Assembly: GCA_047611425.1 (NCBI GenBank)
Contig: JBLFWJ010000178.1
Location: 1 to 6,465 of the forward strand
Direction: 5' to 3'
Length of the DNA stretch: 6,465 bases
From: JBLFWJ01 sp047611425
GTDB taxonomy: Bacteria; Bacteroidota; Bacteroidia; UBA10329
A program made the position numbers and the translations under genes. Positions 1-5,781 of the stretch are shown here, one piece after another (the stretch's first letter is position 1; each line of letters opens with the position of its first letter). Below the pieces are notes generated by a model. The model did not search any database. It was not told where the DNA came from and worked only from the letters and a program-made list of their open reading frames with translations.

Positions 1-3
1 ACG

Positions 4-28
4 AAAAGGTTCCATCGGAGCGATGGAA
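4..28 (-). terminator. Probable intrinsic terminator after tpiA
   Basis: A perfect 8-bp inverted repeat, TTCCATCG (10-17) and CGATGGAA (21-28), has a 3-base loop. Read on the minus strand, the tpiA direction, the hairpin begins 19 bases after the tpiA stop codon and is followed by CCTTTT, a short T-run. Position, stem and T-run fit a rho-independent terminator ending the four-gene minus-strand unit. The T-run is short, so efficiency is uncertain. Confidence 0.6.
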
Positions 29-47
29 ATGTCAAATACTAAGTGGT

Positions 48-809
48 TCAATTGCGGTAGGCTTGAATGATTGATAAAAAGTCTGATGCGTTAAGGCTTG
101 CACCTCCAATAAGTCCGCCATCAATGTCTGGTTGCGAAAACAACTCTTGGGCATTACTTGGTTTGCAACTTCCTCCGTATAAAATGGAAACGTTTTTGCC
201 AGCTTCGCCAAAAAGGTCAGCCATCAACCCTCTCACATGAGCATGTATTTCTTGAGCTTGTTCTGGTGTTGCGGTTCGACCTGTGCCTATCGCCCATACG
301 GGTTCGTATGCAATGATTAAATTTTTCATGTCAGATTCTGACAGACTTTTTAATGCCTCTTTAATCTGATCGGAAACCACCACTTTATGTTGATTGGCAT
401 CACGCTGCTCAAGTGTCTCCCCAAAACAATAAATTGCTTTCAGCCCATTCTTGAATGCTTGTTCGATTTTGGCTGAAATCAACTCGTCTTTCTCATGAAA
501 ATATTGGCGTCTTTCAGAGTGGCCAAGAATGACGTGAGTAACATCAAAAGAGGCCAGAATCTGAGCAGACACTTCTCCAGTGTAAGCACCCCCATCTGCA
601 TTATGACAATTTTGGGCTGCCAAATGAACTTGATCATTTGATGCGAGCATTTTTGCCAATGGTGTCAGAAAAGGGTAAGGTGGAGCAATAATTACATCAA
701 CCTCCGCTGACGCCTCTTCTACTCCTTTTACAATGGATCTAACGAGGTCGTATCCCTCGTTTCGATCCATGTTCATTTTCCAGTTTCCTGCTACAATTCT
801 TTTTCTCAT
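48..809 (-). CDS. tpiA: Triosephosphate isomerase
   Basis: Cytoplasmic glycolytic and gluconeogenic enzyme that interconverts dihydroxyacetone phosphate and glyceraldehyde 3-phosphate. The 253-residue product has the usual length of the family and covers the whole single-domain TIM barrel. Active-site residues are in place: Asn9 and Lys11 in GNWKMN, His97 in LGHSERR (95-101), and Glu169 in YEPVWAIGTG (168-177), which includes the flexible loop 6. The phosphate-binding YGGS (211-214) and GGLIGGASL (231-239) are also intact. The ATG start places the GNWKMN strand at its normal distance from the N-terminus; a GGA lies a few bases upstream, otherwise the ribosome site is weak. It is the last gene of the minus-strand unit, 37 bases after the ABC permease, and is followed by a hairpin terminator. 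No missing residues or frame breaks are visible. The identification is secure. Confidence 0.98.
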   Translation of the reverse strand: MRKRIVAGNWKMNMDRNEGYDLVRSIVKGVEEASAEVDVIIAPPYPFLTPLAKMLASNDQVHLAAQNCHNADGGAYTGEVSAQILASFDVTHVILGHSERRQYFHEKDELISAKIEQAFKNGLKAIYCFGETLEQRDANQHKVVVSDQIKEALKSLSESDMKNLIIAYEPVWAIGTGRTATPEQAQEIHAHVRGLMADLFGEAGKNVSILYGGSCKPSNAQELFSQPDIDGGLIGGASLNASDFLSIIQAYRN

Positions 810-846
810 TATTCCACTTTTCGGCCGTGATAATCGACACCAATAT

Positions 847-1896
847 TTACTGAATTCTTACACGAGGATCAAATATACCGTATAACAGATCCACGGCTAA
901 ACTGATGACAACGAACACGCCAGACACTAGAATTACGGCACCCATCACAACCGGAATATCATAGGTATTTAGCGCATTCAGAATCACTGATCCAAGGCCT
1001 TGCCAGCCAAAAACAATCTCTACAAAAACGGCCCCAGCCAGTAGCGAAGCAAACCAACCTGATGCTGCGGTGATAACCGGGTTCAAAGCATTTTTCAAAG
1101 TGTGTTTCCAGATTACGGTAGTTTGAGGTAAGCCTTTAGCCACAGCCGTTCTAACGTAATCATGGGAAAGAACATCAAGCATCGAGTTCCGCGTTAGTTG
1201 CATTAAGATGGCTAGAGGTCTGATTCCTAATGTGAAGACAGGCAAAATCATATTTCGCCACATAAGCTGTGGGCCTTCAAACTCATCAATGCTATAAAGA
1301 CTACCGGTAACAGGTAATCCTGTCCAATCCCCCAATAGAAAAGCAAAGACCCAAACGACCAAAATCGCAGCGACAAAGCTTGGAAGGCTCATCCCGAAAA
1401 TGGACATAACCATGAGCGTTCGATCTAGCCAACCACCTTTATGCAACGCTCCAAAAATTCCGAAAAGAATTCCAAAAAAGAGTGCCATAGAAATTGCCAA
1501 AACAGCCAAGACGGCAGTTCCGGGAAGTGCATCAAATAGAACTTCGGAAACATTACGATCCAACTGAAACGATCTACGGAGATATGGAAATTTTAGGGCC
1601 AACGTTCGTGCATCCAAACTCGCAATTGAAATATGAGATCTCGTTTCTAAGTCACCATTTGGAATTGTTCCGATGGGTGAAACGTCATTCAAAAAACCGA
1701 TGTACTGAGTTGCCAGCGGTTGATCCAATCCAAGCTCGTGTGAGATTGCCTCCACAGATTCTTGATCAGCGCGTTGACCAAGCATCATTCTTGCAGGATC
1801 GCCCGGTAAAACGGAGAATAGTAGGAAGACAATTGTTGCGATGCCAAAAAGCACCAACAGACTGTAAAGGAGTTTTTTAGCGATGAATACGGCCAC
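847..1896 (-). CDS. OppB/DppB-type ABC transporter permease, orphan
   Basis: Inner-membrane permease subunit of the peptide/nickel type of ABC importer. The 349-residue product opens with the typical first membrane helix (about 9-30) followed by LPGDPA (30-35). It has about five more helices between 126 and 340 and the EAA loop that contacts the ATPase (about 247-272, including Gly255 and the downstream LKNALNP). It ends in the family's usual DPR (343-345). The region between helix 1 and helix 2 (about 31-125) is longer than in OppB of E. coli (306 residues); I recall such an insert in other Bacteroidota permeases. The start is GTG: it lies one base after the stop of the preceding gene, suggesting translational coupling, and GGAGAGG lies about 14 bases upstream inside that gene. 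No partner permease, ATPase or substrate-binding protein is adjacent, so the substrate cannot be named. Family is clear, function is not. Confidence 0.93.
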   Translation of the reverse strand: MAVFIAKKLLYSLLVLFGIATIVFLLFSVLPGDPARMMLGQRADQESVEAISHELGLDQPLATQYIGFLNDVSPIGTIPNGDLETRSHISIASLDARTLALKFPYLRRSFQLDRNVSEVLFDALPGTAVLAVLAISMALFFGILFGIFGALHKGGWLDRTLMVMSIFGMSLPSFVAAILVVWVFAFLLGDWTGLPVTGSLYSIDEFEGPQLMWRNMILPVFTLGIRPLAILMQLTRNSMLDVLSHDYVRTAVAKGLPQTTVIWKHTLKNALNPVITAASGWFASLLAGAVFVEIVFGWQGLGSVILNALNTYDIPVVMGAVILVSGVFVVISLAVDLLYGIFDPRVRIQ

Positions 1897-1897
1897 C

Positions 1898-3205
1898 TTA
1901 TTCTATGGCCTCTCCGCTTAAATAGGCTCGATCCAAATCGTCAAAAGCAGGTGAATCATTATGGTGCCACTTATCCAACACGGCTCCATTCTGAATTAGT
2001 AATAATCCTGGGTTTGATCGAATGATTGTCTTTAAAACAGTTTGATCGACATACAAAAACGGGTAGTTGGCAAATTGCTCCTGTCTGAACACCTCCACGG
2101 TTTCCGGATATGATGCGTTCAAACAAACAAATCGATGTCCCGCTTTCTGAACGTCTGCTGCCAATTCATTAAACCGAGGTAACACTTGAGTTGTAGCCGT
2201 TTCCAAATTATAGCTAACCATCAAGAAAGTAAAGCCTGAATCTTGCAGAATTTCCTCGGTTAAGTCTGATCCAAATTCATCGCGTATCTCAAAATCAAGG
2301 ACCTTTGGTTCAATGCCTTTTTTAATCACTTCAGTCCTAAAGTCGAGGTACTCGTATGTCTCCTGATAGTTTTCCGGAAAGGCATCAAACTCTTCCTCTA
2401 CCCCGGTTTCCTTGTTTTTTAGCTTATAGATATACTTGAGTTCGTCTGGAACTTCAATCATACCCTCACTGATACTTTTGCCTACAGCATACGCGCGAAA
2501 ATCCTTCATAGGCAGATAGCTGTAGCAATAGAATGAAAACCAAATCATTCCTAGAGTAGCTAGAGTTGTGGTATAAAATCCAGCCCTAATGTGATCGAAC
2601 AATCGAACCACATAAAAGATGGCAAACGTTACTAGCGTAAAGTTGAATGGGAACCACCAACCCAAGCTGTAGCAAAGCTTTCCAAGAACAAATAGACCAA
2701 CTCCCGTCAACACATAATCGTGCACGTTCGTTTCTCGAAGACTGATTTTCTTCCTTCTGATAAACAGAATGATGATCAACACCGAAAGAATTACATCCTT
2801 ATAAAACGACTCCCAAGCAGTCAATGGAATTGCATCACCGAAGCAACCGCAGGTTTTAACAATTCCGAAATACGCAGATGCGAATGTTAAAATCGTGAAG
2901 AATAAGATTAGCCCCAAAAGCAATATTGTTGTCAGTTTGGTTCGCCATCTAACAAGAATAGCTACACCCAAAATCACCTCCAGAATGACGATAAAAATTG
3001 CCTGAGGCAAAGCCCAATCATGCAAAAACTCGAACATCGGAGCCAAGGCATGCAGTGGTCCAAATTCTGGAAACTCAATAAAATACTCTTCCAGTTTGTA
3101 GGAAAAGCCAATAGGATCATTGGCCTTAACAATCCCAGAAAAAATAAATAGAATACCGACCGCGTAGCGGGCTAAGTCTGTAACGATTTCAATTGCTCTT
3201 TTCAT
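1898..3205 (-). CDS. DoxX family membrane protein with C-terminal thioredoxin-like domain (BT_3928 type)
   Basis: A 435-residue inner-membrane protein. Residues about 1-150 form a DoxX/MauE-like four-helix domain, with helices near 11-25, 68-86, 92-114 and 136-150 and a conserved CGCFGD (119-124) typical of this branch. Further helices lie near 165-182, 188-201 and 213-230. They are followed by LPMKDFRAYAVG (231-242), a stretch I recall as characteristic of the Bacteroidota BT_3928 family. The C-terminal part (about 298-430) resembles a thioredoxin fold: FTFLMVSYNL, then FVCLNAS, then a YPFLYVDQ segment and NPGLLLIQNGAVLDKW. The place where a CxxC would sit has no cysteines, so it is unlikely to be an ordinary disulfide oxidoreductase. 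The biochemical role is unknown; membrane-linked redox or thiol handling is an inference. It begins with ATG 19 bases after the DUF1599 gene and runs to within one base of the permease start. Confidence 0.9.
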   Translation of the reverse strand: MKRAIEIVTDLARYAVGILFIFSGIVKANDPIGFSYKLEEYFIEFPEFGPLHALAPMFEFLHDWALPQAIFIVILEVILGVAILVRWRTKLTTILLLGLILFFTILTFASAYFGIVKTCGCFGDAIPLTAWESFYKDVILSVLIIILFIRRKKISLRETNVHDYVLTGVGLFVLGKLCYSLGWWFPFNFTLVTFAIFYVVRLFDHIRAGFYTTTLATLGMIWFSFYCYSYLPMKDFRAYAVGKSISEGMIEVPDELKYIYKLKNKETGVEEEFDAFPENYQETYEYLDFRTEVIKKGIEPKVLDFEIRDEFGSDLTEEILQDSGFTFLMVSYNLETATTQVLPRFNELAADVQKAGHRFVCLNASYPETVEVFRQEQFANYPFLYVDQTVLKTIIRSNPGLLLIQNGAVLDKWHHNDSPAFDDLDRAYLSGEAIE

Positions 3206-3224
3206 TTCGAAAATCGTTCTTTAA

Positions 3225-3785
3225 TTATGCTTTCTCTGATAATTTGATCAACGCGAAAATCGCATAGTTGATCATGTCGTACAAATTAGAATCCACACCT
3301 TCGGACACTAAGGTACGCCCATCGTTGTCTTCAATTTGCTTGATTCGCAACACTTTAACTAAAATTAAATCAGTCAACGATTTAAGACGCATGTCTCGCC
3401 ACGCTTCACCGTAATCATGGTTTTTCTTTTCCATCAAATCCTTGGCCTCCCCGATGTAATGATCGTACAGTTTAGAAGCCTCCTCAGTAGACATATCGGG
3501 CTCGTTGGCCGCACCCTTCTCCATTTGAATCAACCCAATAATAGAGTAATTGACCAATGCCATATACTCTGGACTTACGCCTTCATCAATCTTTGCTTCT
3601 CCCTTTTCTTCAATACTTCGAATTCGATTGGCTTTGATGAAAAGCTGATCAGTAATTGACATGGGTCTAAGGATTCTCCAAGAAGGACCGTAATCCTTCA
3701 TTTTCTTCACAAACACCTGACGACAGGCAGTAACTACTTCATCATATTGGCCTGTTGTATTATTCACCGAATCCTGTACTTGCAT
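3225..3785 (-). CDS. DUF1599 family protein with two tandem domain copies
   Basis: A 186-residue soluble, mostly helical protein with no signal peptide or membrane segment. It consists of two copies of the same domain, residues about 14-90 and 107-185. The copies align without gaps at an offset of 93 residues from DYG (31-33 and 124-126) through RI-x-x-IE (54-59 and 147-152). They also share W-R, the (S)-x-TD segment, a conserved Lys, an EGV and an NY. The family is DUF1599, which I recall has been renamed a nucleotide-modification-associated domain; no reaction is established to my knowledge. The helical build with conserved acidic and Asp-Tyr-Gly residues is loosely reminiscent of MazG-like nucleotide pyrophosphohydrolases, but that is speculation. 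The ATG start has AGGA eight bases upstream. It is the first gene of the minus-strand unit and is divergent from folP. Family assignment is good; function is unknown. Confidence 0.88.
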   Translation of the reverse strand: MQVQDSVNNTTGQYDEVVTACRQVFVKKMKDYGPSWRILRPMSITDQLFIKANRIRSIEEKGEAKIDEGVSPEYMALVNYSIIGLIQMEKGAANEPDMSTEEASKLYDHYIGEAKDLMEKKNHDYGEAWRDMRLKSLTDLILVKVLRIKQIEDNDGRTLVSEGVDSNLYDMINYAIFALIKLSEKA

Positions 3786-3798
3786 TTCGTAAATCCTA

Positions 3799-3831
3799 TT
3801 TGCTCAAGCGCTAGTCAAAAGTGTACATTTC
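3799..3831 (+). promoter_or_regulatory. Probable folP promoter, Bacteroidota type
   Basis: TTTG at 3799-3802 and TACATTTC at 3824-3831 are separated by 21 bases. They match the Bacteroidota -33 TTTG and -7 TAnnTTTG pattern, with one mismatch at the last base of the -7 box. Transcription would start near 3837-3840, leaving a leader of about 15-18 bases before the folP ATG at 3855. The divergent minus-strand unit must start in the same 69-base gap; the best minus-strand candidate for it (CACTTTTG, 3823-3816) lacks a well-placed -33 element, so I do not call it. Confidence 0.5.
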
Positions 3832-3837
3832 GCTTGA
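3804..3837. repeat. 7-bp inverted repeat in the divergent folP/DUF1599 leader
   Basis: TCAAGCG (3804-3810) and CGCTTGA (3831-3837) are perfect reverse complements 20 bases apart. They fall between the predicted -33 and -7 boxes and just past the -7 box of folP. The half-sites are spaced about two and a half helical turns centre to centre, so they could be a dimer-binding operator acting on both divergent promoters. A repeat this short could also arise by chance. Confidence 0.3.
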
Positions 3838-3854
3838 TTTTAAAGGGCGCAACA

Positions 3855-4709
3855 ATGGCCAAATTTAATCTTTTAAAAGGCAGAAATCATACGCTAAACT
3901 TAGCTGGTCGGCTACTTGTTTTGAACAATCCCATCGTAATGGGAATCATCAATCTTACGCCCGATAGTTTCTTTGATGGCGGCACTTTGGAAACTGAAAA
4001 AGACCTCCTAAATCGAGTTGAAAAACAGCTCACGGATGGGGCCATAATTCTTGACCTTGGAGCCTACAGCAGCCGACCCAATGCCAAGGACATTTCGGAA
4101 GAAGAGGAGTTGGCTCGACTCATCCCGAATTTGAAGGCTGTGCTATCTGCTTTTCCTGACGCAATAACTTCTGTTGACACGTTTCGATCTAACGTGGGAA
4201 GACAAGCTTTAGATAATGGAGCGTTACTAATCAATGATATTTCTGGAGGAGAGTTGGATTCAGAACTGCCCAAAGTAGCGGCTGAATTTCGCGTTCCGTA
4301 CATCTGTATGCACATGAAAGGAACGCCACAAAACATGCAGAATAATCTGGAGGAAACGGAGATTATGCCTGATTTACTTAAGCATTTCTCCTTCAAATTG
4401 AAGGAACTAAACAGTCTTGGACTGAACGATGTGATCATCGATCCTGGTTTTGGTTTTGGAAAAACCCTGGATCAGAATTATGAAATCTTAAGCAAATTTG
4501 AAACGCTTGCAAATTTCGGGGCACCAGTTTTAGCAGGCATTTCAAGAAAGAGTATGATAAATAGAGTGCTCGACACGAAACCAGATCAAGCTCTCAACGG
4601 TACTACTGCATTGCATATGTCGTTGCTTGACAGAGGCGCCAATATATTGCGAGTTCATGATGTGAAAGAAGCTGTTGAAACGGTCAAACTCTTTGGAAAG
4701 ATTACCTAA
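3855..4709 (+). CDS. folP: Dihydropteroate synthase
   Basis: Cytoplasmic folate-pathway enzyme that joins 6-hydroxymethyl-7,8-dihydropterin pyrophosphate to p-aminobenzoate, giving 7,8-dihydropteroate; it is the target of sulfonamides. The 284-residue product carries the full series of family motifs: NLTPDSFFDGG (33-43), DLGAYSSRPNA (67-77, in the form seen in Bacteroidota rather than the D-I-G-G-E-S-T-R of many bacteria), SVDTFRS (106-112), INDISGG (126-132), MHMKGTP (152-158), DPGFGFGK (196-203), GISRKSM (228-234), GTTALH (249-254) and RVHDV (266-270). The reading frame is open further upstream, to 3747, but that part overlaps the divergent DUF1599 gene and lacks family similarity. The ATG at 3855 gives the expected N-terminus and follows an AAAGGG nine bases upstream. 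A terminator follows, so cdaA downstream is probably transcribed separately. Identification is secure. Confidence 0.97.
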   Translation: MAKFNLLKGRNHTLNLAGRLLVLNNPIVMGIINLTPDSFFDGGTLETEKDLLNRVEKQLTDGAIILDLGAYSSRPNAKDISEEEELARLIPNLKAVLSAFPDAITSVDTFRSNVGRQALDNGALLINDISGGELDSELPKVAAEFRVPYICMHMKGTPQNMQNNLEETEIMPDLLKHFSFKLKELNSLGLNDVIIDPGFGFGKTLDQNYEILSKFETLANFGAPVLAGISRKSMINRVLDTKPDQALNGTTALHMSLLDRGANILRVHDVKEAVETVKLFGKIT

Positions 4710-4731
4710 AAAGACCTCAAATTAACCACGG

Positions 4732-4770
4732 AACCTAACAGGTTTTGAAAACCCGTTAGGTTTATCCTTT
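4732..4770 (+). terminator. Intrinsic terminator after folP
   Basis: AACCTAAC (4732-4739) pairs perfectly with GTTAGGTT (4755-4762). After one A/C mismatch, GGTTT (4741-4745) pairs with AAACC (4749-4753), leaving a three-base loop. The hairpin is followed by TTTATCCTTT, a broken T-run. It begins 22 bases after the folP stop and lies before the cdaA leader, so it probably separates the two transcription units. The stem is nearly symmetric and could fold on either strand, but no gene on the minus strand ends here. Confidence 0.75.
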
Positions 4771-4779
4771 GTAATATAG

Positions 4780-4804
4780 AGGTATACTATATTGTACAAT
4801 ACCT
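4780..4804. repeat. Inverted repeat overlapping the cdaA promoter
   Basis: AGGTAT (4780-4785) and ATACCT (4799-4804) are perfect reverse complements 13 bases apart. Between and partly overlapping them are two smaller palindromes, GTATAC (4782-4787) and TTGTACAA (4792-4799). The right half-site overlaps the predicted -7 box (4800-4807), so a bound protein would block the promoter. This arrangement resembles an operator, but the AT-rich context makes chance symmetry more likely than usual. Confidence 0.35.
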
Positions 4805-4807
4805 TTG
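4800..4807 (+). promoter_or_regulatory. Putative cdaA promoter -7 element
   Basis: TACCTTTG matches the Bacteroidota -7 consensus TAnnTTTG at every defined position. It would start transcription near 4813-4816, about 15 bases before the TTG start of cdaA. No TTG or TTTG lies at the usual 19-21 base spacing; the nearest TTTG (4768-4771) is 28 bases away. Either the promoter is weak, or it needs an activator, or the -33 element is degenerate. Confidence 0.45.
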
Positions 4808-4829
4808 AATCTTAGCTGACACAAACACA

Positions 4830-5624
4830 TTGCAACCGCAACTCCTTTTCATATCATTCAACCTTTGGGATGCAATCGACATTCTAATCGTGGCGGTGTT
4901 GATCTATCAGCTTTACAAGTTGACGAGAGGAACAGCAGCCATTAGCATCTTCATCGGGATGCTCCTACTCTACTTTTTGTGGTTGATCGTTCGTGCACTC
5001 GACATGCAATTGTTAGGTTCGATCCTCGGCCAATTTATTGGGGTTGGTGTACTCGCATTAATCATCGTTTTTCAGCAAGAAATAAGAAGGTTCTTGATCT
5101 ATTTAGGAACAAGTGGAATTCTTGGACGGCAAGGTTTGATGAAGGGGCTCAGTAAGTTAAGTAAGGGTATGGAGGACTCGGATGGCCTAGATATCGATGC
5201 CGTGGTTACCTCCTGTTTAAGCATGAGTAAAACCAGAACTGGTGCCATCATTCTCATCGAAGGCGATACAGGCTTAGACTTTTACGCTAACACGGGGGAT
5301 GCAATTAACGCCACGGTTTCCAACCGAATGATCGAAACCATCTTCTTCAAGAATAGTCCGTTGCATGATGGAGCGGTAATCATAGGCGACAATCAGATAA
5401 AAGCTGCACGATGCGTGCTTCCGGTTACGGAGAATGAGAGTTTTCCTGCACACTTAGGAATGCGCCATCGAGCTGCAATGGGCGTTTCAGAAACTTCCGA
5501 TGCTTTGGTAGTTGTCGTTTCGGAGCAAACTGGAGGAATCAGCACCGCCAAAGAAGGTGAATTGAATACCGAGCTTTCGCCAAAGTTGCTCAGAGATGCG
5601 ATAGATCTGCATCTGAGCAAATAG
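4830..5624 (+). CDS. cdaA: Diadenylate cyclase, CdaA type
   Basis: Membrane-anchored enzyme that condenses two ATP into cyclic di-AMP, a second messenger tied in other bacteria to potassium, osmotic and cell-wall control. The 264-residue product has three N-terminal membrane helices (about 14-30, 36-55 and 62-81). A linker beginning FQQEIRRFL (81-89) leads to a DAC catalytic domain from about 100 to 240. The catalytic signatures are intact: DGA (180-182, in SPLHDGAVI) and RHR (212-214, in GMRHRAAMG), plus TGAI (137-140) and SEQTGGIS (231-238). The start is inferred: no ATG or GTG gives the N-terminus, an in-frame stop lies at 4806-4808, and TTG at 4830 puts the first helix at the position normal for CdaA. 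No clear Shine-Dalgarno precedes it. It follows folP after a terminator and converges on an FtsX-like gene. Family is secure; the exact start is moderately sure. Confidence 0.95.
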   Translation: MQPQLLFISFNLWDAIDILIVAVLIYQLYKLTRGTAAISIFIGMLLLYFLWLIVRALDMQLLGSILGQFIGVGVLALIIVFQQEIRRFLIYLGTSGILGRQGLMKGLSKLSKGMEDSDGLDIDAVVTSCLSMSKTRTGAIILIEGDTGLDFYANTGDAINATVSNRMIETIFFKNSPLHDGAVIIGDNQIKAARCVLPVTENESFPAHLGMRHRAAMGVSETSDALVVVVSEQTGGISTAKEGELNTELSPKLLRDAIDLHLSK

Positions 5625-5646
5625 TCACCGGACTTTCTACTAGCAA

Positions 5647-5747
5647 CATTAATAAAACTTGAGACGCTTCCTTCGTCAGCGAAACAACTTTTGTTGTCGT
5701 ATAAAACCTCTTGTTTCGCTGACGAAGGAAGCGTCTCGCCATTAATA
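5647..5747. repeat. 8-bp direct repeats flanking the large palindrome
   Basis: CATTAATA occurs at 5647-5654 and again at 5740-5747 in the same orientation, bracketing the 27-bp inverted repeat. They could be a target-site duplication of a small MITE-like insertion. However, the ATTAAT core is itself palindromic, so the copies may instead be an outer extension of the hairpin. The inner edges (AAACTT on the left, GC on the right) are not symmetric, which weakens the insertion reading. Confidence 0.35.
5661..5737. repeat. Perfect 27-bp inverted repeat between convergent genes; possible bidirectional terminator
   Basis: The left arm (5661-5687, starting GAGACGCTTCC) and the right arm (5711-5737, ending GGAAGCGTCTC) are exact reverse complements around a 23-base loop. 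The repeat fills most of the space between the cdaA stop and the stop of the convergent FtsX-like gene. It therefore probably ends transcription from both sides, although only the minus-strand reading is followed by a reasonable T-run (AAGTTTTATT). Outside the arms, TCACCG (5625-5630) and CGGTGA (5751-5756) are also reverse complements, so the symmetry extends in broken form over about 130 bases. Inside, ACAAC-TTTT-GTTGT (5684-5697) can form a small alternative hairpin that competes with the end of the main stem. The arms are far longer than an ordinary terminator needs, so a small repeat element that settled here is possible. Confidence 0.85.
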
Positions 5748-5781
5748 TTTCGGTGAACTTGATTTATAGCAAGTACCAGAA

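Noticed and set aside
1494..1880. 128-codon plus-strand open frame opposite the ABC permease
   Set aside because: It lies wholly inside a clear permease gene on the other strand and its product has no recognisable motif; it is a shadow of the permease codons.
3417..3659. 80-codon plus-strand open frame inside the DUF1599 gene
   Set aside because: It is antisense to a gene with two internally repeated, conserved domains and shows no motif of its own.
3747..3854. Upstream in-frame extension of folP
   Set aside because: These 36 codons overlap the divergent DUF1599 start, contain the predicted promoter, and do not match the normal N-terminus of the enzyme; the ATG at 3855 fits better.
4064..4438. 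124-codon minus-strand open frame inside folP
   Set aside because: The plus-strand frame contains continuous dihydropteroate synthase motifs; the antisense product is serine-rich and low in family character, as expected for a shadow.
5661..5737. CRISPR repeat or tRNA-like structure in the convergent intergenic region
   Set aside because: There is only one inverted pair with no repeated spacer pattern, and no cloverleaf or CCA-type end can be drawn; a simple hairpin explains it.
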